The translations under genes were made by a program, and so were the position numbers. Shown here one piece after another: positions 1-7,400 of a stretch of DNA of 56,828 bases. A model generated the notes under the pieces. That model did no database searches, was not told the DNA's origin, and saw only the letters and a list, made by a program, of their open reading frames with translations. Within the stretch, counting starts at the first letter, position 1. Every line of letters starts with the position of its first letter. Origin of the DNA: an uncultured Muribaculaceae bacterium (GTDB lineage Bacteria > Bacteroidota > Bacteroidia > Bacteroidales > Muribaculaceae); contig CAJTMM010000016.1 of NCBI GenBank assembly GCA_910577465.1, positions 1 through 56,828 of the forward strand. Reading direction: 5' to 3'.

Positions 1-181
1 TACCTGTCCATTTCCATTCTCCTGTATAATTATATTTGTATTTTATTGCTTTCAGTTGCTCTCTAATCATTTTGATCTGATTGGAAGCAACGCTTACATA
101 GCCATATATCATGTATGGACGCCCATCGTTTGGGAGATGGGTGCTTTCATCGCAGTATAAATTAAAAGTCTTTGGTTGCAT
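1..181 (-). CDS. DUF3800 domain protein, N-terminal part only (runs off left edge)
   Basis: Reading leftward from an ATG at 181 gives 60 codons with no stop before the window edge, so only the N-terminus is present. The protein starts MQPKTFNLYCDEST and continues with a hydrophobic strand (MIYGYVSVAS) and a charged helix. A hydrophobic strand ending in an Asp-Glu-Ser motif near the N-terminus is characteristic of DUF3800, an RNase H-like family often found in accessory and defence-associated regions. The family call is from motif memory on a short piece. The DNA around it is visibly more AT-rich than the core genes to the right. Biochemical function is unknown. Confidence 0.55.
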   Translation of the reverse strand, partial: MQPKTFNLYCDESTHLPNDGRPYMIYGYVSVASNQIKMIREQLKAIKYKYNYTGEWKWTG

Positions 182-672
182 AATTCTAATGCGAAATTAA
201 TACAAAATACGATGTAAAACAACCGTTTTTCCGAAGAATAGCATTACATATACACGGCTCTTTCATTTAAAAATCGTTGGATTTTACAATCTTCTTGATA
301 TGTAAGCTTTTTACTCGTGTCATTTTATGCCGCTGTTTTTTATATGTTGGCTGGATATTAAAAGCATTAGAAAAGTAGCATTGGTAATCAACCTCTTATA
401 AAACCGTTATTGCTATCTGGTTTTAAATGAAAGTACCGTACAAGCATATCATACTAACCATAAGCCCTATATTGCAGATTCAATAAACTTTCGTAAATTT
501 GCGACCGGTCGGTTGCACTTCACAGCCACATAATAAGGCATCTTCGCACACGGCCATTAAATTTCGGAAAGCGTTTACTGCGCTCACGCTTTTCTTTTAT
601 AAACCCTTATCACACACCATCCACATGAGCCGGATGGTTTGAACCAATCGTAACTTATCTAACCAGCTACTT
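182..672. other. AT-rich intergenic region with a leader upstream of the beta-helix gene
   Basis: No gene of convincing coding character was seen in these 491 bases. They hold a rightward Bacteroidota-type promoter (471-501) and two leader hairpins: GAAAGCGT (567-574) pairing with ACGCTTTTC (586-594), and ACCATCC (616-622) pairing with GGATGGT (632-638). The first is followed by a short T-rich stretch and could act as an attenuator, which is inference only. Confidence 0.4.
471..501 (+). promoter_or_regulatory. Bacteroidota-type promoter for the beta-helix gene
   Basis: ATTG at 471-474 is followed after 19 bp by TAAATTTG at 494-501, matching the -33 TTTG / -7 TAnnTTTG consensus. Transcription would start near 508, leaving a leader of about 165 nt before the ATG at 673. 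Confidence 0.5.
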
Positions 673-2430
673 ATGAAAAAATTCATCACCACCCTGCTGA
701 TTTTGTTATCCGGACTTACTTACGCACATGCATTGGAGATATCGCGCTATGTATCCGAAGGAGCTACAGGTCAAGGGCTTTCTGCCGCTGACCCGTCCGG
801 TAATCTGAGAGAAGTGCTGCAACTATCCTCGCAAGTCGATGGCCTAACCATATACCTCGCACCGGGCACTTACCACCTTCCGCTCGCCGAAACCTACGAC
901 CAACTACCCACATATAAAGGAGTAACCATATATGGCGGTTGTACCGGCGACACATACGATACCGACAACAAATCCAGAATCATAGGCGAACTCCATATAA
1001 ATCAAGGCTACATCGCCAACATTGATTTTCGCCACGGCAGCATAGGCAACCCTAAGAACGACGGACGTGAGGGTGAGCTCAAGACCTTGGACTGTAACCT
1101 CGACCACGTTAGCGCGACAAGACTGGAAGCCAACGTAAGCTCACATAACCAGATAAAGCTCCATAATGTATGGAGCCCCAACTTGAGTATCGGAGCTAAA
1201 TTCAGCACACGCAATATCCCATTGGTAATCATGAGCAAATGCTCTGCCACAGGCTCCGCCAACTGCGGTTTTACAGCATCAAGCGTACGGGTTATAGCTG
1301 ACAATTGCGAATTTTCCAACAACAGCGGTGGCGGAATGAGTCTCCACAACTGCACCGGGTCATACTTCGTTGACTGCAAGTTCATGAACAACAAGACCAA
1401 TGGTGCCATATCCTTATCCGACATATCCGATGACATCACCGTGACATTCCAACGTTGCATAATATCCAACAACTCCACCTCCAACCCCGACCGCTCAGCA
1501 GCCATATCCACCGGCACACCGATATGTCTCAGCAACTGCCTGATAGCCGGCAACTATTCCATGTCCGACAACCGGCAGCTCAAGCCCCATCAAGGAGCCA
1601 TAGAATTGGGCCGCCGGGCAAGCCGGTTCTACAACTGCACGTTCTACGGCAACCATTCGGCACTGTTCTACAGCATGTACCCTGCTGACCAGAATAATAT
1701 CACCGAACCGCAGTTCTTAAACTGCCTTTTCCTCAAAAACCGGGTAAGCTATATCTCAGTACACGGAATGAAACCCGAACTCTACTATTGCGCTGCCGAC
1801 TTCGGCTCGGGAATCCCCGAACTTGATGCCGAACGTGGCTTGCTGCGTATCACCCCCGACAATGTCAATATCAGAGTGGTGGACAATGAAGCTGTTTTCA
1901 TCGATGAGGACTCACCTCTAATCAACAAAGGTCAACCGATAATAGCCAACGATCTCGACGGCATAAACCGCCAGATGCTCGGCGGCACAGACATAGGATG
2001 CGTCGAATACCATGGAGAATGGCGGCAGGTCGAAGGCAAGGAAAGCATACAGCTTGTCGACAAAGAATACATACACGTATCCAACGAGTATGACGGAAAG
2101 AAATTCCACGGGCTATCCCCCAAAAGCAACCTTGATACACCTACCGGCATAGTGGGGTGTGGCGGCAGCATGCTTTACCTTGGCGACAACCTGGCGACAT
2201 ACCGGAAAGCCGCCGACAATGTTGTGGTCACATACATGACCGTCGACGGAAAGAAAACCGCCATACTCCAAATCTACCAAGAGGGTGTGTGGAATGCCAT
2301 GACATCAATGCCGTACACCACCGCGTTGCCGGTTGCAGTACAGGAACAAGGACTGTGGAAACTGAAAATACCATCATCCGCATCAAAGACCACCCGCAGG
2401 ACCGCAACAGGAAAATTACGCAGAAAATAA
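673..2430 (+). CDS. Secreted right-handed beta-helix protein (choice-of-anchor Q type)
   Basis: The 585-residue product has a signal peptide (MKKFITTLLILLSGLTYAHA). From roughly residue 25 to 445 it shows short repeated strand-turn units with ladders of Cys and Asn, such as NCTFYGNHS and NCLFLKN, as in parallel beta-helix proteins. The helix ends in DLDGINRQMLGGTDIGCVEY, the closing motif typical of choice-of-anchor Q proteins. About 135 further residues form a domain I do not recognise; no clear type IX sorting tail is seen. Proteins of this architecture are usually exported and bind or cleave polysaccharide, but no catalytic residues can be assigned here. The next gene starts 35 bp downstream on the same strand, so the two are probably cotranscribed. 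Confidence 0.75.
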   Translation: MKKFITTLLILLSGLTYAHALEISRYVSEGATGQGLSAADPSGNLREVLQLSSQVDGLTIYLAPGTYHLPLAETYDQLPTYKGVTIYGGCTGDTYDTDNKSRIIGELHINQGYIANIDFRHGSIGNPKNDGREGELKTLDCNLDHVSATRLEANVSSHNQIKLHNVWSPNLSIGAKFSTRNIPLVIMSKCSATGSANCGFTASSVRVIADNCEFSNNSGGGMSLHNCTGSYFVDCKFMNNKTNGAISLSDISDDITVTFQRCIISNNSTSNPDRSAAISTGTPICLSNCLIAGNYSMSDNRQLKPHQGAIELGRRASRFYNCTFYGNHSALFYSMYPADQNNITEPQFLNCLFLKNRVSYISVHGMKPELYYCAADFGSGIPELDAERGLLRITPDNVNIRVVDNEAVFIDEDSPLINKGQPIIANDLDGINRQMLGGTDIGCVEYHGEWRQVEGKESIQLVDKEYIHVSNEYDGKKFHGLSPKSNLDTPTGIVGCGGSMLYLGDNLATYRKAADNVVVTYMTVDGKKTAILQIYQEGVWNAMTSMPYTTALPVAVQEQGLWKLKIPSSASKTTRRTATGKLRRK

Positions 2431-2465
2431 CACAAATCAACAATCACTCATAAAAAACACAAATC

Positions 2466-3080
2466 ATGAAAAAATCACTCATCACTTCAGCCATCGCCGC
2501 GATTGCTATCACAGTCACCTCATGTGGCGGTAACAGCTCCACCACCGCATCGGCTACCGACTCTACCGCCACTGCCACCGACTCCGTAGCCGCAATTGCC
2601 CAACTCACCACACCCGATCTCACATTTGCCGAGGTAAAAGGCAATGTGAAAACCGTAGCCAACACCGACCCGCAATACGGTGAATCGCACATATTTGAAT
2701 TTGACGCCGAGGGCAACCTCATCAAATGCAGCACATACGAAAACGCAAAATACAAACGTGATTCCGAAGGACAGATTATCGCAATCGACGTATATGACGA
2801 AGAGTTCGCATATATTTGGGAAAACGCCCGTCCATCGGTAAACACCATCAACGAACCCGACGGAACAACCCTCACTTACCAATTCGAGTACGACTCAAAC
2901 GGAGCGCTTATAAAAACCACCGGGACATCCGATGGACCCGACGGAGTGAGCACATGGACAGAGACATACACCTACGGACCCGATTCCTTTGATGACCACG
3001 GCAACTGGATAAGCCGCACAGTCTATAACTCCGACATCAATCAAACGGTTACTGCAACCCGCAAGATTACCTACTACTAA
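2466..3080 (+). CDS. Small lipoprotein with YD/RHS-like repeats
   Basis: This 204-residue protein begins with a lipoprotein signal, MKKSLITSAIAAIAITVTSC, with the lipidated Cys near residue 20. A Ser/Thr/Ala/Asp-rich linker follows. The remainder carries short repeated hairpins of the form F-(E/D)-x-(D/N)-x-x-G-x-L-I-K, for example FEFDAEGNLIKC and FEYDSNGALIKT, and ends with DDHGNWISRTVYNSD. These resemble the beta-hairpin units of YD/RHS proteins. Many Bacteroidales encode small lipoproteins of this kind, presumably facing the periplasm or cell surface. The function is unknown. It sits 35 bp behind the beta-helix gene and probably shares its promoter. Confidence 0.6.
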   Translation: MKKSLITSAIAAIAITVTSCGGNSSTTASATDSTATATDSVAAIAQLTTPDLTFAEVKGNVKTVANTDPQYGESHIFEFDAEGNLIKCSTYENAKYKRDSEGQIIAIDVYDEEFAYIWENARPSVNTINEPDGTTLTYQFEYDSNGALIKTTGTSDGPDGVSTWTETYTYGPDSFDDHGNWISRTVYNSDINQTVTATRKITYY

Positions 3081-3193
3081 ACACCCGCCAAGACATGAGG
3101 TAAATCGGGATAGCACTTCCGCACCTCATGTTGCGATACGGCAGACAACCATCCGTACGTTATTGAAAGAGTGTATTGAAAGAGTCACAAAAA

Positions 3194-3239
3194 ATAATGT
3201 GTCACAAATTGCCGTAATTTTGTGACACATTATCTTTTC
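3194..3239 (+). terminator. Hairpin terminator after the lipoprotein gene
   Basis: A perfect 15-bp stem (3194-3208 with 3219-3233, core ATGTGTCACAAA / TTTGTGACACAT) encloses a 10-base loop and is followed by CTTTTCAATT. It has A-rich and T-rich flanks on both sides and could work in both directions. Confidence 0.6.
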
Positions 3240-3445
3240 AATTAGTCTATACTTTGATTGTAATGATAAGCATTTATATCTTCCAAACCAGACAATAATG
3301 CAAAAATAGGCAGATATACATGCCGATTTTTACAATGGTAAGTATAGGCGCACAGCACCGTGACATTCCTTCTTTTGACTTCAATCCTTCACAAATCATT
3401 GGGAAATCGAAGAAAAATTACACACGGGGTTCGCGCCCGCTATTA

Positions 3446-3498
3446 TTTGTCAGCGTCGTGACTATTAATCAAATTTGCACTGAGTAAATTTACTCAGT
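3446..3498 (+). promoter_or_regulatory. Promoter with overlapping 20-bp palindromic operator
   Basis: TTTG at 3446-3449 lies 20 bp before CAAATTTG (3470-3477), which misses the -7 consensus only at its first base. Immediately downstream, where transcription should start, is the perfect palindrome ACTGAGTAAATTTACTCAGT (3479-3498). The position at the start site suggests repressor binding. The only thing downstream in this direction is the gene remnant at 3521. Confidence 0.4.
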
Positions 3499-3520
3499 AT
3501 ATCTCGTAAAATGTAAAGAG

Positions 3521-3589
3521 ATGTATAACTGACCTGAATATCTGCTTATTAAGCGCAGACTTGAAGAAGCACGTAAGTTTATTCAATAA
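3521..3589 (+). pseudogene. Remnant of an AAA ATPase (AAA_14/DUF4143-like) N-terminus
   Basis: From ATG at 3521 the frame reads M-Y-N-stop, then PEYLLIKRRLEEARKFIQ, then stop at 3587-3589. The second part closely resembles the N-terminus of Bacteroidales ATPases of the AAA_14/DUF4143 type, in which a segment like KRRLEE-RKFIQ directly precedes the Walker A loop. Here an in-frame stop interrupts the start, another stop ends the frame before the P-loop, and the next gene begins abutting on the opposite strand. The match is short and recalled from memory, so the assignment is tentative. Confidence 0.4.
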
Positions 3590-3591
3590 GG

Positions 3592-4635
3592 TTATCTGAC
3601 TTCGAACTCTACGGAGATACTGTCCTCTCTTCTTTCGTTGCCGGAGCTGAAGTGCTTGGTCAACCGGTAGGTGCCTTTGTCAAACTTGCGGCTGCTGGGT
3701 CGGGTATCGTTCACATTGCCATTCGTGGAATGCGGGGAATAGATGTATCCTATGGCATTGAATATCTGTATAATCTCATCATCCTCGTACTCCCTGTTGT
3801 AAGGCATGGGTATCCACTTGCCATCCAACAACTTCTCCAACCTGTACATGGTACCGAACATCACAGGTAGGTCAGTATAATTGTGTATATCAACGACTAT
3901 AGAGTCAACGGGGATGCACAGATTTTCCAGATTGCGGACTTTCATAGAAACTCCCTGAAGCGAGGAGCGGAATTTCTGTTTGGGCGCATCGGGTATGTCA
4001 ATCTTCTCTCCGAGAAAATGAGGTCGCTTACCAAACCATAAATCCAACATCATCTTATCCCGAGCAAGCCATTCGCGCAGGGCAAGACGAATACGCACCC
4101 ACCTGCCTGCCCTGACCGGCGACTCTACAGCCACGGCATCGATGCCATGCGCTCCCGCAAGATACAACGCCCGCGCGCAATGATCTGCCTGCGAGACGAT
4201 GGTCAACGAATCGCACCCGAACACCTCCTTTGCCCTCACCACCGAGTCGAGAGTCCTGAATCCCGCGAAGTCAAGTATTATCCTATTTTCAGGCACCCCA
4301 TGCGCCATAAGCGAGTCCCTCATGGCAGTAGGCTCATCATATTCCTTTATATGATTGTCACCGCTCGCTATGATATAATCCACCTTGCCCGCATGATACA
4401 AATCAGCAGCAATCCTCATCCGGTTCATAAAATATGAATTGGGCCGACCGTACCTATTCAACGGATTGGTACCAAGCAGCAAAGCCACCTTACGGTGCGG
4501 CACGGAATCCACGCTCTCATAAATACGATCATTGGTCAATGACTCCACCCGATTATTGACTATAACCGTAAAGACAACAACCGCTGCTAAAAAAGCCATG
4601 ATGCTAAACAGAATCCTTTTATACGCCACTTTCAT
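3592..4635 (-). CDS. SanA/YdcF-like DUF218 protein with C-terminal Ig-like domain
   Basis: The 347-residue product has an N-terminal membrane anchor (residues 8-27) followed by a DUF218 (SanA/ElyC/YdcF) domain to about residue 215. Family features visible are VALLLGTNP, the NRMRIAADLY helix, IIASGDN, DEPTAMRDSLMAHGVP and SQADHCARALYLA. SanA relatives act in the envelope and affect vancomycin exclusion or peptidoglycan and lipid-carrier metabolism; the exact reaction is unsettled. Residues from about 220 on form a second domain (SIVVDIHNYTDLPVMFG, LEKLLDGKWIPMP, KGTYRLTKHFS) that resembles the Big_14 Ig-like fold. This makes the protein about 130 residues longer than usual SanA. A possible -7 element (TAACTTTG on the minus strand, 4676-4683) lies upstream. 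Confidence 0.75.
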   Translation of the reverse strand: MKVAYKRILFSIMAFLAAVVVFTVIVNNRVESLTNDRIYESVDSVPHRKVALLLGTNPLNRYGRPNSYFMNRMRIAADLYHAGKVDYIIASGDNHIKEYDEPTAMRDSLMAHGVPENRIILDFAGFRTLDSVVRAKEVFGCDSLTIVSQADHCARALYLAGAHGIDAVAVESPVRAGRWVRIRLALREWLARDKMMLDLWFGKRPHFLGEKIDIPDAPKQKFRSSLQGVSMKVRNLENLCIPVDSIVVDIHNYTDLPVMFGTMYRLEKLLDGKWIPMPYNREYEDDEIIQIFNAIGYIYSPHSTNGNVNDTRPSSRKFDKGTYRLTKHFSSGNERREDSISVEFEVR

Positions 4636-4833
4636 TTTTCAGACCATTTTACAAATACCCTTTTAGTATCAATCACAAAGTTACACTAAAATTTGACATA
4701 CCGACATATCAATACAAGCCCACAAAAAAGAACGCCATAAAAAAAGTAAAATATTTTTCATACCATACACCCCACTCAATCAACATTTTAACATAAAACA
4801 GCGCAATTTGCATAGAAAAAAGTTGCTGAAATA

Positions 4834-4865
4834 TTTGCGAGATTCAAAATCGTGCATTAACTTTG
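4834..4865 (+). promoter_or_regulatory. Promoter of tRNA-Asp
   Basis: TTTG at 4834-4837 and TAACTTTG at 4858-4865 are separated by 20 bp, a full match to the Bacteroidota consensus. The expected start is near 4872, about 37 nt before the mature tRNA 5' end. Confidence 0.7.
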
Positions 4866-4908
4866 CACTCGCAAAACGGCAAGAACGCCACTTGCACCTC
4901 TAAAACTT

Positions 4909-4982
4909 GGTGTGGTAGTTCAGCTGGTTAGAATACCTGCCTGTCACGCAGGGGGTCGCGGGTTCGAGTCCCGTCCATACCG
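4909..4982 (+). tRNA. tRNA-Asp (anticodon GTC)
   Basis: A full cloverleaf can be drawn. The acceptor stem GGTGTGG pairs with CCATACC with one G-T pair and discriminator G at 4982. The anticodon stem CCTGC/GCAGG encloses loop CTGTCAC with anticodon GTC at 4943-4945. The T arm contains GGTTCGAGTCC. No CCA is encoded. It has its own promoter and a terminator 14 bp downstream, so it is a single-gene transcript. Confidence 0.95.
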
Positions 4983-4995
4983 CTGAGGAGAGAGG

Positions 4996-5043
4996 AGAAT
5001 GAGTATTGTTAAGATTTTATCTTGCTTTACTCATTCTTTTTTT
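4996..5043 (+). terminator. Rho-independent terminator of tRNA-Asp
   Basis: AGAATGAGTA (4996-5005) pairs with TACTCATTCT (5028-5037). An internal stem AAGAT/ATCTT occupies the loop, and a run of seven T residues follows (5037-5043). Confidence 0.85.
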
Positions 5044-5178
5044 ATGTACTTAAACATGGATATTTGCCCTGCCGATGCAAAAACAAAGCCGTATATTTGG
5101 GCATTGGCAAGAATTAAGCTACCTTAGCGCAAAATAAAGAAAACATTACCCCATATTTCAAAACAACTCTATTTTTCG

Positions 5179-6375
5179 ATGGCAAAAGTTATCATTATAG
5201 GAGCAGGCGGTGTAGGCACCGTAGTGGCTCACAAATGTGCTCAGAACCCCGAAGTGTTCACTGAAATCGTGCTCGCATCGCGCACACACAGCAAATGCGA
5301 AGCCATAGCCCGCAAAATAGGCGGTGGACGTATCACCACCGACAGTGTCGACGCCGACAGTGTGCCGCAGCTCGTGGAGCTGTTCCGCCGGCATAAACCC
5401 GACATGGTGATAAACGTCGCGCTCCCCTACCAGGATCTCACCATCATGGACGCATGTCTGGAATGCGGGGTTAACTATCTCGACACTGCCAACTACGAGC
5501 CGAAGGACGAAGCGCACTTCGAATACTCCTGGCAGTGGGCATACAAAGAAAAATTTGAGAAAGCCGGTCTCACAGCCATACTCGGCTGCGGATTCGACCC
5601 CGGAGTATCGGGCGTGTTCACAGCCTATGCCGCCAAGCACTACTTCTCGGATATGGAGTATCTCGACATTGTGGACTGCAACGCCGGTGACCACGGAAAG
5701 GCATTCGCCACCAACTTCAACCCCGAAATAAACATACGCGAAATCACCCAGAACGGACGCTACTACCAGGACGGCGCGTGGGTTACCACCGGACCGCTGG
5801 AGATACACAAACCGCTCACATACCCCAACATTGGACCGCGCGAGTCATACCTCCTGTACCACGAGGAGCTTGAAAGTCTCGTAAAGAACTACCCAACCAT
5901 CAAGCGTGCCCGCTTCTGGATGACATTCGGACAGGAATACCTCACCCACCTGCGCGTGATTCAGAACATAGGCATGGCACGCATAGACGAAGTGGACTAC
6001 AACGGTGTGAAAATCGTGCCTCTGCAATTCCTCAAGGCAGTGTTGCCCAATCCTCAGGACCTTGGCGAGAACTACCACGGCGAGACATCCATAGGATGCC
6101 GCATATCCGGTCTGGACAAGGACGGAAAGCACCTCACCTACTACATATACAATAATTGCAGCCATGAGGAAGCCTACCGCGAAACCGGCATGCAGGCTGT
6201 GAGCTACACCACAGGCGTACCCGCCATGATAGGTGCCATGATGTTCCTCACAGGCAAATGGGTAAAGCCCGGCGTGCACAACGTAGAGGAATTCGATCCC
6301 GATCCCTTCATGGAGCAGCTCTCCGTACAGGGTCTGCCCTGGCACGAGGAGATGAATCTTGACCTCGAAGTATAA
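5179..6375 (+). CDS. Carboxynorspermidine dehydrogenase (saccharopine dehydrogenase family)
   Basis: The 398-residue protein has an N-terminal Rossmann motif GAGGVG (about residues 8-13) and the pattern DMVINVALPYQDL-IMDACLE-GVNYLDTANYE. Together with GFDPGVSGVF and C-terminal TTGVPAMIGAMM, this matches the carboxynorspermidine dehydrogenase branch of the saccharopine dehydrogenase superfamily rather than lysine-pathway enzymes. It would reductively condense aspartate semialdehyde with putrescine or diaminopropane to carboxy(nor)spermidine using NADPH, in the cytosol. The decarboxylase (NspC) that completes spermidine synthesis is not in this window. The length is normal for the family. A -7-like TATATTTG sits at 5092-5099 without a good -33 box. 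The next gene starts 38 bp downstream. Confidence 0.88.
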   Translation: MAKVIIIGAGGVGTVVAHKCAQNPEVFTEIVLASRTHSKCEAIARKIGGGRITTDSVDADSVPQLVELFRRHKPDMVINVALPYQDLTIMDACLECGVNYLDTANYEPKDEAHFEYSWQWAYKEKFEKAGLTAILGCGFDPGVSGVFTAYAAKHYFSDMEYLDIVDCNAGDHGKAFATNFNPEINIREITQNGRYYQDGAWVTTGPLEIHKPLTYPNIGPRESYLLYHEELESLVKNYPTIKRARFWMTFGQEYLTHLRVIQNIGMARIDEVDYNGVKIVPLQFLKAVLPNPQDLGENYHGETSIGCRISGLDKDGKHLTYYIYNNCSHEEAYRETGMQAVSYTTGVPAMIGAMMFLTGKWVKPGVHNVEEFDPDPFMEQLSVQGLPWHEEMNLDLEV

Positions 6376-6413
6376 TCACACATCACCCTTACGGCATCGG
6401 CCCCTCTCCCCCA

Positions 6414-7370
6414 ATGGACTCCACGCCACGCACCGGCACATACTCCGACCGGCAGACTGTGAAAATAGCCCGCCACGTGACATGGGTGGGATTCTGGGTC
6501 AACGCCGCACTGGCACTGCTTAAGATTGCCGCCGGCATCATAGGGCGTTCAAGCGCCATGATTGCCGACGGCATTCATTCGTTAAGCGACTTTGTGACCG
6601 ATGTGATAGTGATAGTGCTCATCGGTGTATCGCGCCGTAAGGCAAACGCCCTGTACCAGTACGGCTACGGCAAGTATGAGACATTCGCCACCATGATTAT
6701 AGCCATGGCACTCGCTGTAGTAGCCGTGACCATATTCTATGAAGCCACAAAAAACATCATAGGAACCATCCACGGCACCATACTCCCTCGACCGGGCATG
6801 ATAGCCCTCGCCATGGCTGCGGTCTCCATAGTGTCGAAAGAGATTCTGTACCACTACACACGCCGATGGGGCGAACGCATAGGCTCGGCTGCCGTAGTGG
6901 CAAACGCCTGGCACCACCGTAGCGACGCGCTATCCTCCATAGCCACCCTCGCAGGCATAACCGGAGCCATGTTCCTTGGCGACCACTGGCGCATACTCGA
7001 CCCCATAGCCGCCATGCTCGTCAGCGTGTTCATCATGATGATGGCAATACGCATAGGCATGCCGTCGGTACGGGAACTGCTCGAGGTATCACTCCCCGCA
7101 CAGCTCACACACCGTATGCAGCAGACCATACGCAACACCGCAGGAGTAATCACATACCACCATCTGCGCTCACGCCGCAACGGCTCCCGGATAATACTGG
7201 ACCTGCACATAAAAGTGGACCCCGACATAACCGTAGTGGCAGGACACGCCATAGCATCCGAGACCGAGCGGCGGCTCAAACGGCAGTTCGGAGAATCAAT
7301 GATAACGAATATCCATGTGGAGCCTTACCGTGGACAGCAGATAATGCCCGACGGCTCTTGCACCGACTGA
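6414..7370 (+). CDS. Cation diffusion facilitator (CDF) transporter
   Basis: The 318-residue inner-membrane protein has about six transmembrane helices and the CDF metal-site motifs: DGIHSLSDFVTD in the second helix and HHRSDALSS (HxxxD) in the fifth. It ends in a cytoplasmic domain with VITYHHLRSRRNGSRIILDLHIKVDP. CDF proteins export Zn2+, Fe2+, Mn2+ or related divalent cations in exchange for protons; the metal cannot be told from sequence alone. It follows the polyamine gene by 38 bp and precedes the DUF4836 gene by 30 bp, so the run may be one transcript, though the functions are not obviously linked. Confidence 0.9.
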   Translation: MDSTPRTGTYSDRQTVKIARHVTWVGFWVNAALALLKIAAGIIGRSSAMIADGIHSLSDFVTDVIVIVLIGVSRRKANALYQYGYGKYETFATMIIAMALAVVAVTIFYEATKNIIGTIHGTILPRPGMIALAMAAVSIVSKEILYHYTRRWGERIGSAAVVANAWHHRSDALSSIATLAGITGAMFLGDHWRILDPIAAMLVSVFIMMMAIRIGMPSVRELLEVSLPAQLTHRMQQTIRNTAGVITYHHLRSRRNGSRIILDLHIKVDPDITVVAGHAIASETERRLKRQFGESMITNIHVEPYRGQQIMPDGSCTD

Positions 7371-7400
7371 AAATCCTATATCTCCCTAAAATAACCTATT

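Larger units (their letters stand above)
3081..3591. other. Intergenic region with terminator, promoter, palindrome and gene remnant
   Basis: This 511-bp gap contains an inverted repeat just behind the lipoprotein gene (ACATGAGGT at 3093-3101, ACCTCATGT at 3123-3131), a tandem duplication of TATTGAAAGAGT near 3161-3186, a strong hairpin (3194-3233), a promoter (3446-3477) overlapped by a 20-bp palindrome (3479-3498), and a short remnant resembling the start of an AAA ATPase gene (3521-3589). Confidence 0.5.

Noticed and set aside
3081..3260. Short repeats behind the lipoprotein gene as a CRISPR or insertion sequence
   Set aside because: Only one tandem duplication and hairpins are present, with no spacer periodicity and no transposase.
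4909..4982. tRNA-Asp as an integration site
   Set aside because: No direct repeat of the tRNA 3' end and no integrase gene were seen on either side; a terminator and a core metabolic gene follow immediately.
5158..6345. Antisense frames of 216 and 166 codons opposite the carboxynorspermidine dehydrogenase gene
   Set aside because: Both mirror a conserved gene in a codon-biased region and show no recognisable protein features.
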